From Acidobacteriota bacterium (lineage in GTDB: Bacteria; Acidobacteriota; Vicinamibacteria; Vicinamibacterales; UBA8438): a stretch of DNA of 64,000 bases. This document shows positions 43,901 through 51,450 of the stretch, one piece after another (the first letter of the stretch is position 1; each line of letters starts with the position of its first letter). A model generated the notes under the pieces. That model saw only the letters and a program-made list of their open reading frames with translations, searched no databases and was not told the origin of the DNA. The stretch covers positions 62,001 through 126,000 of the forward strand of contig WTFV01000265.1 in the NCBI GenBank assembly GCA_011523845.1, read 5' to 3'. The translations under genes were made by a program, and so were the position numbers.

Positions 43901-44594
43901 CATGGAGCACGAGTACGGCCGCGAGCAGATGCGGCGCTTCCTCCAGTACGAGCTGGACATGTACCTGAGCGCGCGCGGCGGCGAGCTGATCGAGGAGCTG
44001 CCGCTGCTGCTGGTCGAGAACCAGGGCTACATTCACTACCGCAAGGGCAGCCTGGTCATGTACGCCCTGCGCGACCACGTCGGCGAGGAGGCGCTGAACG
44101 CCGCGCTGAAGCGCTACGTCGAGGCGGTGCGCTTCCAGGAGCCGCCCTACACCTGGTCGCGCGAGTTCCTGTCGTTCGTGCGCGAGGCGGTGCCGCCCGG
44201 GATGGAGTCGATCATCGAGGATCTCTTCGAGACCATCACGCTTTACGACAACCGCCTGGTAGCGGCGAGCCACGAGCCGGGTCCGGACGGCACGTACGTC
44301 GTCAACCTGGAGGTGGAGTCGCGGAAGTTCCGGGCCGACGGAGAGGGAGTCGAGACGGAAGTGCCGGTCGACGACTGGATCGATATCGCCGTGTTCGGCG
44401 AGCGGGAGCCGGGGTCGTCGCCGGACGGGAAGCTGCTCGCTCTGGACAAGCGGAAGATCGACGCAGCCGAGACGGTGTTCGAGATCGTCGTCGACGAGGA
44501 GCCGCGGCGCGCGGGCATCGACCCGTTCACCAAGCTCATCGACCGCAATCCGGACAACAACGTCTCGAGCGTCAGCGCCGGTGGCGGATCGTGA
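40953..44594 (+). CDS. ABC-2 permease fused to M1-family metallopeptidase
   Basis: 1213 residues. Residues 1-~600 contain two ABC-2 permease halves (first: FELRCQLRQPVFLLAGALFF; second from about residue 310: RQFLRQTRMEVAGVVRSTGF). From about 600 to the end lies a peptidase of the M1 (aminopeptidase N) family: zinc motif HEVAHQWW (His949, Glu950, His953) with Glu973 in VMSETMSQY as the third ligand; the usual GxMEN motif is replaced around PNTIPYSESIGF. The peptidase should face the periplasm. Such fusions next to an ABC ATPase are known in Acidobacteria, Bacteroidetes and others; their substrate is not established. Confidence 0.9.
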   Translation: MLAEILRFELRCQLRQPVFLLAGALFFLMAFLAVTTDAVVVGGSIGNVDRNAPFVILRLLLMMSIVGVFATTAFVANSVLRDQETGTQELFFSTPIRKRDYLIGRFAGALLIALAVFVPVVLGVLLGSLMPWLEPERVGPFRAGPYLQALALFVVPNLLFMGSIQFALATLTRSLVATYAGVIGTFVAYGVAGSLLSDIENERLAAMLDPFGSGALDIATRYWTVAERNTMLLPLEGDLVANRLVVLALAALAFAFSYARFSLAVSERRGGRRWPWRRDRRPANADESQASDAAETEGLVLPTLSAVRPHPVPGISGPRQFLRQTRMEVAGVVRSTGFLVILAFGVLNMIGNSFTVDSIFGTAVHPVTHLMINIVAGAFILVVLIVVTFYSGELVWRERTARVHEVIDALPVPDWVLWGAKVATLAIVVGLMLATAILTGMGIQAARGYYAFEIGLYLRGMLLLAGIPFAFAAVLAVFLQVVTNNRHLGFLLMILYFIGGPVLSAWNFDHNLYQYGSAPAAPYSDMNGFGHFVEPRVWFSLYWAFAAGMLAVVIHLLWVRGVAGSPRDRLRLARQRFTRPVGAALATLAVGFVATGSYIFYNTNVLNEYVPGDVREERQARYEQEYKQYEDVPQPKITALYADVDIFPERRAVDIRGRYSLRNKTGFPVDELHLSVNPQVTVRSLDAPGLRLRLDDDTLGYRIYDLDAPLAPGDSMELSFEVAIENPGFVNHGSNTSVVRNGTFFHNVTYFPRIGYSRRAELNDPNDRRRLGLVPIQRMRSIDDAAARENHYITSESDWIDFETVVSTSPGQIALAPGYLQREWTEDGRRYFHYKMDAPILGLVAWLSADWEVARDRWNDVAIEIYHHRTHGYNVDRMIDAVKKSLDYLTSEFAPYQHRQVRIVEFPRYAGFAQSLPNTIPYSESIGFIARLDEDDDEAIDYVFYVTAHEVAHQWWAHQVVSANVQGATVMSETMSQYAALMIMEHEYGREQMRRFLQYELDMYLSARGGELIEELPLLLVENQGYIHYRKGSLVMYALRDHVGEEALNAALKRYVEAVRFQEPPYTWSREFLSFVREAVPPGMESIIEDLFETITLYDNRLVAASHEPGPDGTYVVNLEVESRKFRADGEGVETEVPVDDWIDIAVFGEREPGSSPDGKLLALDKRKIDAAETVFEIVVDEEPRRAGIDPFTKLIDRNPDNNVSSVSAGGGS

Positions 44595-44648
44595 AGAGAC
44601 CGGCTGGAGCCTGCCTGAACGGTTCGTTCTCCAGCGGGACGCTTTCGG

Positions 44649-44728
44649 TCATCCCGCCTCGCTCAGCGCGAGTTCCGGGAAGTACGTGGCATGGAAGCCG
44701 CGATCGCGGGTGAAGAAACCGGCGTTCC
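44649..44728 (-). pseudogene. C-terminal remnant of a PIN-domain (VapC-like) toxin
   Basis: The frame ending at 44649 encodes GFFTRDRGFHATYFPELALS, closely resembling the last strand and helix of VapC toxins (TRDRGF-YF-L). No N-terminal PIN motifs are found upstream in any frame. Confidence 0.35.
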
Positions 44729-44762
44729 CCGTCCAGCGGCCCGAACACGCTACGATTGCGTA

Positions 44763-45602
44763 ATGAGAGCTGCGCGATCCAGATTCCCGCTGACCGCTGG
44801 CGCGGCGCTCGCCGTGCTGCTCGTCTCCTGCGCCGATGCGCCGTCCGGCGAACCGCCGCTGCCGTCCGGACCGGAGGCGGTGGCCGGCTGGCGGATGGTC
44901 GACCTGAGCCACGCCTACGGCGGCGACACGCTCTACTGGCCGACGGACACGGACGGGTTCCGGCTCGACACGCTCGCCGAGGGCGAGACGCCCGGTGGGT
45001 ACTTCTACGCCGCGAAGGCATTCGCGACCGCCGAGCACGGCGGCACGCATCTCGACGCGCCCTTCCATTTCGCGGTGGGCGGCGACGACGCGGCGTCGAT
45101 CCCGCTGGACCGGCTCATCCTGCCGGGGATCGTGATCGACGTCAGCGAGGCTGCGTCCGCCGATCCCGACTACCTGGTGACAGTCGAGGACGTGACGGCG
45201 TGGGAGGAAGAGCACGGCCGGGTGCCCGCCGGATCGGCGGTGCTGATCCGGACCGGCTGGGCGGCCCACTGGCCCGATGCGCTCGCGTATCTCGGCGACG
45301 ACACACCCGGCGAGACCGGCAACCTGCACTTCCCCGGGATCGGTGCGGCGGCAACGCGCCTGCTCGTCGAGGAGCGCCGCGCCGGGCTGCTCGGCATCGA
45401 CACAGCCAGCATCGATCATGGCCAGTCCACAGACTTCATCGCCCACCAGATCGGGGCCGCAGCCGGCGTGCCGAACCTGGAGAACGTCGCGGACCTGTCC
45501 GGGTTGCCGCCGACCGGGTTCCTGCTGGCCGCGCTGCCAATGAAGATAGAGCGCGGCACCGGGGCGCCGGTGCGGATAGTCGCGCTGATCCCTCCGCATT
45601 GA
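44763..45602 (+). CDS. Exported cyclase / kynurenine-formamidase-like hydrolase
   Basis: 279 residues from the ATG giving MRAARSRFPLTAGAALAVLL. Lipoprotein signal with Cys23 in LLVSCADA. The metal-binding signature of the cyclase family is present as HGGTHLDAPFHF, with MVDLSHAYGGDTLYWP before it and GIDTASIDHGQSTDFIAHQI near the C terminus. Cytoplasmic relatives hydrolyse N-formylkynurenine or cyclise small molecules; this one should act outside the inner membrane. Substrate unknown. No operon partner. Confidence 0.85.
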   Translation: MRAARSRFPLTAGAALAVLLVSCADAPSGEPPLPSGPEAVAGWRMVDLSHAYGGDTLYWPTDTDGFRLDTLAEGETPGGYFYAAKAFATAEHGGTHLDAPFHFAVGGDDAASIPLDRLILPGIVIDVSEAASADPDYLVTVEDVTAWEEEHGRVPAGSAVLIRTGWAAHWPDALAYLGDDTPGETGNLHFPGIGAAATRLLVEERRAGLLGIDTASIDHGQSTDFIAHQIGAAAGVPNLENVADLSGLPPTGFLLAALPMKIERGTGAPVRIVALIPPH

Positions 45603-45804
45603 GCACCGGCGCTACGCGCTGGCAGTTTCCTTGGCGACCCGGTCCGGCGAGCGCCCTTGCGCTTCCTCGGGCACCGTCGGCGGCTTCGCGAATGATTCGA
45701 GCGGACCTGTCCGTCGACAGGGACAGGGACAGGGCCTGGCCGGGCGTGGCAGCAATACCATACAGCCCGTGGCAGCGGTTGTCGCGGGGCGACATGCAAT
45801 GTGC

Positions 45805-45810
45805 TACAAT
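45805..45810 (+). promoter_or_regulatory. -10 box of the vapBC-type operon
   Basis: TACAAT, with TTGTCG at 45779-45784 as a possible -35 (20-bp spacer, rather long). It would start transcription a few bases before GTG 45821. The flanking direct repeat CAATGTGC-TA-CAATGTGC may be the antitoxin operator. Confidence 0.4.
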
Positions 45811-45820
45811 GTGCGTCGTT

Positions 45821-46114
45821 GTGACTGAATCCAAAGCGGCCGCGTCCAGGGTGGGCATTCGCGCACTGCGGCAGAACCTGAGCGTCTATCTGCGCCGCAT
45901 CCACCACGGCGAGCGGTTCGAGGTCACCGACCGCGGCCGGCCCGTCGCCCTGCTCGTGCCTCTCGCGGGTAAAGAGTCTCCTCTGGAGAAGCTCATCGCG
46001 CAAGGACGAGCGACCGCGCCGAAGGGCGACCTGCTGGATCTGGAACCACCTGCGGGCGAGGCTTCGAACACCGTGAGCGAGGCGTTGATCGCCGATCGCG
46101 ACGACCGACTCTGA
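45821..46114 (+). CDS. Phd/YefM-type antitoxin
   Basis: 97 residues from GTG, giving VTESKAAASRVGIRALRQNL then SVYLRRIHHGERFEVTDRGR and PVALLVPL, the complete Phd/YefM fold for DNA binding and dimerisation. Upstream ATGs at 45794 and 45809 are in frame, but they overlap the predicted -10 box, so GTG is preferred. The C-terminal 40 residues bind the toxin. Followed after 7 bp by a PIN-domain toxin gene, with which it forms a module. Confidence 0.8.
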   Translation: MTESKAAASRVGIRALRQNLSVYLRRIHHGERFEVTDRGRPVALLVPLAGKESPLEKLIAQGRATAPKGDLLDLEPPAGEASNTVSEALIADRDDRL

Positions 46115-46121
46115 GCGTGCA

Positions 46122-46511
46122 GTGGTCTATCTGGATTCCTCCGCTATCGTCAAGCTCGTCGTCCCCGAGATCGAGTCGCATGCGCTCCGGCGGTACCTGG
46201 CGGTCCGTTACGATCGCGTCGCCAGCGGACTCGTGCGCGTCGAAGTGTTCCGCGCGTTGAGCCGGGAACATGCAGGGGAACCGGCGTTGCACCGGGCGGA
46301 ACAGGTCCTGGAGAGCATCGCCCTGGTGGCCATCGACGAACCGGTGCTGCGTGCCGCCGCACACCTGGAGCCGGAACGGCTGCGAAGCCTCGACGCGGTT
46401 CACCTCGCGACCGCTCTCTCGTTGGAGGGACTCGAAGCCGTGGTCACCTACGACCACCGGCTCCAGCATGCGACCGTGGCCGCGGGTCTCAACGCAACCG
46501 CCCCTGCGTGA
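46122..46511 (+). CDS. PIN-domain toxin (VapC type)
   Basis: 129 residues from GTG. The acidic residues of the PIN nuclease site are present: LDSSAIVKL (first Asp), the Glu in LVRVEVFRALSRE, SLDAVHLATAL (Asp), and VVTYDHRLQHA (last Asp). The length is typical. It should cleave RNA (often tRNA or rRNA in this family) when the antitoxin is degraded. The locus appears intact. Confidence 0.85.
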   Translation: MVYLDSSAIVKLVVPEIESHALRRYLAVRYDRVASGLVRVEVFRALSREHAGEPALHRAEQVLESIALVAIDEPVLRAAAHLEPERLRSLDAVHLATALSLEGLEAVVTYDHRLQHATVAAGLNATAPA

Positions 46512-46618
46512 AGCGCGCCCCTTTCGGTCACTTCACCGCAGAACCCCTTCGTCAACGGTCGTAGTGGCTCAGGGTGAGAACTGCGAACGTCCATCCACTG
46601 CTCTACTGGTGACGGGTG

Positions 46619-47887
46619 TCACCCGGCCAGATAGGGAATCGTCTGCGGCCCCTCGGGCAGGACGCACACGCGCGCGTCCGGGCCGGCGCGGTCGAGCTGC
46701 TCGCGCGTCGTCTCGGCGACGTCGTCGATCGGCGTCAGGTGCGCCGCGCGGACCTCGTCAGGTGCGAGGCCATCGGTCTTCAGGAACACCGCGGCGCGCT
46801 GCTGGATCTGCGCCTGGACCTGCACTTCCCACTGGTCGTGCCGGTTGTGGCCCGGCGCGCAGATCATCTCGAGCAGCGCCTCCGGCGTCTCGCGCGCCCG
46901 CAGGATGTCGCCGTACTCGCCGTGCGACGGCAGCCCGTCGGCGCACTCCGCGGCGCAGACGATGGCCCCGCCCCGTTTGACCACCTGCGCCGCCGCCGAC
47001 ATGCCCTTCACGCTCTGGTACAGGTTCTGGTCGAGCGGATAGCCGCTGTTGGTCGTCACCACGACGTCGAACGGGGCATCGAATGCCTGCATGGCGCTCT
47101 GCTTCACGCGGGCCGCCATCGTGCGGTGCACGGCGAAGATCTCCCCCGCCGCGATGCTGGTGATCTGCCGGTCGCGGTTGATCGCCACGTCGACGCTGAA
47201 GTGGACGCCGACGTGCGCCGCGATGCGGCGGATCGCTTCGTGGATCGGATTGCCCTCGGTGACGCCCCAGCGGGCGCTCGGGCTGCCGATCATCTCGGCG
47301 TCGTGCAGCCGCATGGTGGTCCTGAACCCGGCCAGCCCCGGCGCCACCAGCTTCGGCCCGCCGCTGAAGCCGGCGAAGAAGTGCGGCTCGACGAACCCGG
47401 TCGTGATGCGGAAGTCGGCGTCGACCCAGTGCCGGTTCAGCCACACCGGCACACGCGGCTCGACCTCCCCCAGGTGCACCAGGCCGTCCTCGTCGAACGC
47501 GCCGTGGTTGACGATGGGATAGCGGTCGACTATCGGCTCGCCGAGCATCTCGATCAGCTCGTCGCGATCGTTGGGACGGTGCGTGCCAGTGGCGATCAGA
47601 ATGGTGATCCGCTCGTCGGGTACGTGTCGCAGCTCGCCGAGCAGCACCGGCAGCAGCGTGTCGCTGGGCATCGGCCGGGTGACGTCGCAGACCGAGACGG
47701 CGACCGTCTGGTCGGCCCGGACGAGCGACGCGAGCGGCGGCGTCCCCAGCGGCATCCGCAGGGCGTGGCGGATGGCCGCCTGCTCGTCCGGCAGGCCGCC
47801 GACGTAGGACGGCTCCAGCACCGTGGTGCGGTCGTCCGGGAACTCGACCGAAAGGCGCCCGCGGCCGTAGGCGAGATCGACGTTCAT
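46619..47887 (-). CDS. larA: LarA-like protein (nickel-pincer racemase family)
   Basis: 422 residues from the ATG giving MNVDLAYGRGRLSVEFPDDR. LarA hallmarks are present: TGTHRPNDRDEL (His-Arg of the active site), HFFAGFSGGPKLVAPGLAG, where the Lys is at the position that carries the nickel-pincer cofactor, and NSGYPLDQNLYQSVKGM. The enzyme family racemises or epimerises 2-hydroxyacids such as lactate. The cofactor genes larB, larC and larE are not in the window. It is divergent from the AAA ATPase gene with a 68-bp gap. Confidence 0.82.
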   Translation of the reverse strand: MNVDLAYGRGRLSVEFPDDRTTVLEPSYVGGLPDEQAAIRHALRMPLGTPPLASLVRADQTVAVSVCDVTRPMPSDTLLPVLLGELRHVPDERITILIATGTHRPNDRDELIEMLGEPIVDRYPIVNHGAFDEDGLVHLGEVEPRVPVWLNRHWVDADFRITTGFVEPHFFAGFSGGPKLVAPGLAGFRTTMRLHDAEMIGSPSARWGVTEGNPIHEAIRRIAAHVGVHFSVDVAINRDRQITSIAAGEIFAVHRTMAARVKQSAMQAFDAPFDVVVTTNSGYPLDQNLYQSVKGMSAAAQVVKRGGAIVCAAECADGLPSHGEYGDILRARETPEALLEMICAPGHNRHDQWEVQVQAQIQQRAAVFLKTDGLAPDEVRAAHLTPIDDVAETTREQLDRAGPDARVCVLPEGPQTIPYLAG

Positions 47888-47955
47888 GGCAGAATCATAT
47901 CGTGCCCGCTCGGCCGCCCGGCGGGGCGGGCACGGGCGCGTAGAGCGCGACGCCG

Positions 47956-49098
47956 ATGACGACACGGAGCCGACAGGGGCCGTTTCGACCGGGCGCGGGC
48001 GGACTGCCGCCGTACCTGGCAGGACGAGCGTCCGAGCAGGCGCTCTGCCGGGCGTTGCTCGGCGATCTGCGGGACGGCCTGGCTCCGTCGCGCGATCTCG
48101 TGCTGCACGGGCCGCGCGGCAACGGCAAGACCGCCCTGCTCGTCTGGCTGCAGCAGGAAGCCGCCGCCTACGCCCGCGTCGACGTCCTGTCGCTCACGCC
48201 GGCCGGCATGCCCGACGAGACGAAGCTCGTCGAGCGTCTCCTGCCCGCATCCTGGTGGCGGCGTTTCGCGCCGGGGCAGGTTTCCGTGCAGGGGATCACG
48301 TGGCGTCCGGGCCGGCACGACCCGCCGCCGCTGGACGAAGCCCTGGCCGTCCGTGTACGGAAAGCGCCGCTGCTGCTGCTGATCGACGAGGCGCACACGC
48401 TCGACGTCGCCGTCGGCCGCGCGCTGCTGAACGCCGGCCAGCAGGTGGGTAGAAGGTCGCCGTTCCTGCTGGTGCTGGCCGGCACCCCGAGCCTGCGCGC
48501 CCACCTGAACGCCATGGACGCGACGTTCTGGAACCGCGCCGACCGGCGTCCCATCGGCCGTCTGGACGAGCCGGCGACCGCGGCGGCGGTGCGGAATCCG
48601 TTGCGAGGCGACGACATCGACATCGACGACGACGCCCTCGCACACATCGTGCGCGACAGCCACGGCTACCCGTACTTCGTGCAACTCTGGGGCCAGGCGG
48701 TCTGGCGCCGGGCGGCGGACGCCGCTCCGCCGGGCACGGCCGGAGAGAGGCGCATCACGCTGGCAGCGGCCACGGCCGCGCAGGCCGCCGTGGACCGGGA
48801 GAAGGACGACTACTATCTGGACCGCTACGAAGAGCTCGAGACGTTGCACCTGCTGCCCGTGGCGCGGGCCGTGGCGGAGGCCTTCGACTCGAGGCCCTTG
48901 CTGGACGACGCGCAACTCGAGACGGCGATTCGCCGGGGGCTGGACGCCGCGCCCGAGTCCGACCCCACGCGGGCGAAGGACCTGTTGCGCAACGTCGGGT
49001 ACGTGTGGCGGCCGGAGGCGAAACCGGTCTGGGAATCGGGAATCCCGAGCCTGATGGACTACGTGCGGGAGTACGCCCCGGTCACACGGTCGGCGTAA
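47956..49098 (+). CDS. Intact AAA/STAND-type ATPase
   Basis: 380 residues. Walker A HGPRGNGKTALLVWLQQ, Walker B LLLLIDEAHTLD, and VLAGTPSLRAHL as sensor 1 fit Orc1-like P-loop ATPases. The C-terminal part with DSHGYPYFVQLWGQAVW is typical of these stand-alone proteins and is probably a winged-helix region. Similar in plan to the pseudogene at 38843-39525. Such proteins are frequent in mobile and accessory regions; function unknown. Confidence 0.75.
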   Translation: MTTRSRQGPFRPGAGGLPPYLAGRASEQALCRALLGDLRDGLAPSRDLVLHGPRGNGKTALLVWLQQEAAAYARVDVLSLTPAGMPDETKLVERLLPASWWRRFAPGQVSVQGITWRPGRHDPPPLDEALAVRVRKAPLLLLIDEAHTLDVAVGRALLNAGQQVGRRSPFLLVLAGTPSLRAHLNAMDATFWNRADRRPIGRLDEPATAAAVRNPLRGDDIDIDDDALAHIVRDSHGYPYFVQLWGQAVWRRAADAAPPGTAGERRITLAAATAAQAAVDREKDDYYLDRYEELETLHLLPVARAVAEAFDSRPLLDDAQLETAIRRGLDAAPESDPTRAKDLLRNVGYVWRPEAKPVWESGIPSLMDYVREYAPVTRSA

Positions 49099-49251
49099 CC
49101 AGGAAGGCGAAACCGTTGCTCCCCCTCACACGCGGCGGTCACCCGCCGCCGCCCGCATCCGGCGACACCAGGGCACACTTGGACGCTGGCGAGGACTCTC
49201 TTGACGGCTGCGATTCGGCCCAGGCCCAGCGTTGCGGCTCACCCTGCCGCC

Positions 49252-49803
49252 TCACGCGACGAGGGTCCGCCTGACGCCGGCCGCCGCCTCGGCGGCGCGC
49301 CCGGCGATCTCCTCGTCGGTCAAGGTGCTGAGCGGATGGGTGATGACCACCGGTTCGAGGCGCCCGGCCCCGAGCGCCGTTCGCTGTACGTCGGCTTCGT
49401 GCAGGAATGCGTCGGTCACGATGACCGCCGTCGGGACGCCTCGCTCTTCCAGGCCGACCGCGTCGTGCAAACTGCACGACGTGCACGACCCTCAATCGCC
49501 TATCGCGGTGATCACCGCGTCGTTTTCGGCCGCAATCCGGTCGAGCAGGTCCGCCGCTCCCGGCCAGGAGAAGCTCTCCTTGTCGTAGAAGTTCACCTGA
49601 GCGAACGTCAGTCCAGCCTCCAGGCCGGCTACGACGCGGCGCAACAGCTTCGACGCGTTCCACTTGGTGTTGTCCAGCACGCCTAGCCGAACGCCGTCGA
49701 GCATCTCCAGGCGGGCCGCCAGCTCGCGCGGCTCCGCGGTCACCGTTCCGCGCGGGTCGTAGACGATGCGGCCGCCCGGCAGGCGTCGCTCACTACTGGT
49801 CAT
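49252..49803 (-). CDS. UGSC-family selenoprotein (in-frame UGA = Sec104)
   Basis: 183 residues if the TGA at 49492-49494 is read as selenocysteine. Before it: MTSSERRLPGGRIVYDPRGT, KWNASKLLRRVVAGLEAG and DAVITAIGD. After it, in frame without any start codon of its own: GSCTSCSLHDAVGLEERGVP, TAVIVTDAFLHEADV, PVVITHPLSTLTDEEI. The motif U-G-S-C is the known signature of the UGSC (seleno)protein family. A 9-bp hairpin with a GUU loop begins 10 nt after the UGA and fits a bacterial SECIS. The start overlaps the retropepsin gene by 11 nt (ribosome site GGAG). Probably a thiol/selenol redox protein; substrate unknown. Confidence 0.85.
49461..49481 (-). promoter_or_regulatory. Candidate bacterial SECIS element, locus 1
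   Basis: CGTCGTGCA pairs with TGCACGACG around the loop GUU. The loop G is 20 nt after the UGA, within the 16-37 nt window known for bacterial SECIS elements, and the loop starts with the required G. Confidence 0.7.
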
Positions 49804-50194
49804 CGGTACCGCTCCATCTCGCGTTGCCGGCCGCCATGAGCGGACCGCCGGCAACCAGCTTCTTGCCGCGCGAATCCACCTTCATATTGAGGCCCTCCAG
49901 AGTACGCGCGCCGAGCAACTGCAAATCGCCCGTCTCGGCGAACACAACCTCGTCCGTCGTCAATTCCTCGCCGACCCGAATGACGGCGAATCCGATCGAC
50001 CGCGTGATCTGCTGTCCATTGGCCAGCACGAACCGCCTGTTGCGCTTCTCGGGCTCGATGCCAATCCGCGCGAGGTGCTCGCGACTGATCCAGGTCAGCT
50101 CGCTGCCGGTGTCGACCATGACGCTGGGTACCTGCGCCGACCGGGTTCTATCCTGCTGGTTCTCGAGCAGACACGTTACGCCGAACAGTCCCAT
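49793..50194 (-). CDS. Retropepsin-like aspartyl protease family protein (first copy)
   Basis: 133 residues starting MGLFGVTCLLENQQDRTRSA. The single active-site motif VDTGSELTWIS and a later ETGDLQLLGARTLEGLNMKV fit clan AA retropepsin-like proteins, which work as dimers. A TTG start 18 nt upstream is also possible. No signal peptide. The end overlaps the UGSC selenoprotein start, and the gene follows the UGSC-associated gene by about 70 bp, so all are probably co-expressed. Many such small bacterial proteins have unknown targets. Confidence 0.75.
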   Translation of the reverse strand: MGLFGVTCLLENQQDRTRSAQVPSVMVDTGSELTWISREHLARIGIEPEKRNRRFVLANGQQITRSIGFAVIRVGEELTTDEVVFAETGDLQLLGARTLEGLNMKVDSRGKKLVAGGPLMAAGNARWSGTDDQ

Positions 50195-50263
50195 CACTCC
50201 CCGTTTCTCCAACGGTCCGGCTGCATTCCAGTCTACTCCGCGCCTGAAGGAGGCCGCTCGCAG

Positions 50264-51376
50264 TCACAGCGCGCACGTCCCGTCGACGCACTCCCCGCTC
50301 GCCGGGGGCCGCCCGTCGATCGCCCGCAGCACGGGCGAGGTCATGTGCCCCCACCCCGGCAGGAACGCCGAGAACCGGCCGGCGTCGCCGCCGGCTACGA
50401 ACAGGTGGATGTCGTCCGCCGAAGGCACGATGGGAATCCGCGCCCCCGGCTCGCGCTTGTACCAGCGCGGCAGGTTGCGGTTGTAGATCTTCCCGTAGCG
50501 CCCGCCGAAGCTGATGTCGTCGAACGTGTTGGTCGTCGCCCACCAGAGGTAGCGCCGCACGTCCTGCCGCGTCCACCGCTTCGCGGCGATCGTCGCCGCG
50601 TGCTCCGGCCCGATGACGACGGCGCACGAGCCGCTGCTGACGGCGTTGTTGTGGGCGATGGTGCTCATCGCCGACGCGATGCTGTCGAGGATCCCCTCCG
50701 GATCGTTGGCCACGTGGTTGGTGACACTGTGCGGCCCCTCGGCGGCGATGCAGAAGACCGTGCTGTCCTCCGGCCGGTAGCCGTGCTCGACGTGGTACGG
50801 CGCCCAGGGGCTCGCCTCCTCGTTCTCGGCGATGCAGAACGTGTACTTGCCGGGATGTCCCAGCGTGCTCTTGTCGAGATCGCCCGGCCAGCCGCCGCCG
50901 ACGTTCAGCAGCACGAGCCGAATGGCCCGGCCGATGGTGGCGTTGGCCCGGAACCCGGATCCGAACACGTTGGGGCCGGCGTTCAACCCGATCTCGTGCC
51001 GTATGGGACCGTTGACCACCAGCAGCGGCGCCGCCATGTGCGTGGTCGCCTGCACGCCGTGCAGATTGAAGGGGCCGCTGGTAAGCGCCAGGAGCGCGGC
51101 GCGCACCACCGGCGCGTACTCCGGCCGGCAGCCGGCGAGCACCAGGTTGATGGCGAGCACCTCGCGGGTGAGATTGCCCCAGCGGGGCGGGATGCGGGCT
51201 TCCAGACGATCCGGATCGCCGCCGAGCGCGTCGACCATCGCCGCCACCGACTCGGGCGTCGGCGGCACCACCGGCAGGCCGTCCGTCCACCCCTGCTCGA
51301 AGTAGTACTCGATCAGGTCCGCGGTCTTTCCGGTACCGGACTGCCCCCCGGAGATCGGCATCGTCGATGTTGTCAT
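50264..51376 (-). CDS. Conserved UGSC-associated protein of unknown function
   Basis: 370 residues starting MTTSTMPISGGQSGTGKTAD. Recognisable conserved stretches are WTDGLPVVPPTPESVAAMVD, INLVLAGCRPEYAPVV, LVVNGPIRHEIGLNAGPNVF, FRANATIGRAIRLVLLNVGG and CIAENEEASPWAPYH, ending ECVDGTCAL with a CxxxxC pair. I know this type of protein as a neighbour of UGSC selenoproteins but not a function. No signal peptide or clear cofactor motif. Its N-terminal codons are duplicated 74 bp upstream, and its ATG overlaps the stop of that duplicated mini-ORF. Confidence 0.7.
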   Translation of the reverse strand: MTTSTMPISGGQSGTGKTADLIEYYFEQGWTDGLPVVPPTPESVAAMVDALGGDPDRLEARIPPRWGNLTREVLAINLVLAGCRPEYAPVVRAALLALTSGPFNLHGVQATTHMAAPLLVVNGPIRHEIGLNAGPNVFGSGFRANATIGRAIRLVLLNVGGGWPGDLDKSTLGHPGKYTFCIAENEEASPWAPYHVEHGYRPEDSTVFCIAAEGPHSVTNHVANDPEGILDSIASAMSTIAHNNAVSSGSCAVVIGPEHAATIAAKRWTRQDVRRYLWWATTNTFDDISFGGRYGKIYNRNLPRWYKREPGARIPIVPSADDIHLFVAGGDAGRFSAFLPGWGHMTSPVLRAIDGRPPASGECVDGTCAL

Positions 51377-51450
51377 GTCAGCAGCTCGACCGCACGGTAC
51401 GCCGTTACATCGCGCCGCCCCCCGAAGATCGGCATCGTCGATGTTGTCAT
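51353..51450 (-). repeat. Duplicated start region forming a coupled 25-codon mini-ORF
   Basis: The segment coding MTTSTMPI occurs at 51374 and again at 51448 on the minus strand (about 35 near-identical bases). The upstream copy opens a 25-codon frame (MTTSTMPIFGGRRDV and onward) whose ATG overlaps the retropepsin stop and whose TGA overlaps the ATG of the UGSC-associated gene. Confidence 0.75.

Noticed and set aside
39732..44273. Minus-strand open frame of 1513 codons opposite the ABC/M1 genes
   Set aside because: Antisense shadow of the ABC ATPase and permease-peptidase genes, His/Arg/Asp/Val-rich, no recognisable motif.
40001..44713. Plus-strand frame of 1570 codons overlapping the ABC genes
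   Set aside because: Shifted frame of the real genes, Arg/Pro/Gly-rich; the Walker and zinc motifs are in the other frame.
49252..49470. 72-codon frame as an independent gene
   Set aside because: It would need a TTG start without ribosome site inside the hairpin; it is the C-terminal half of the selenoprotein.
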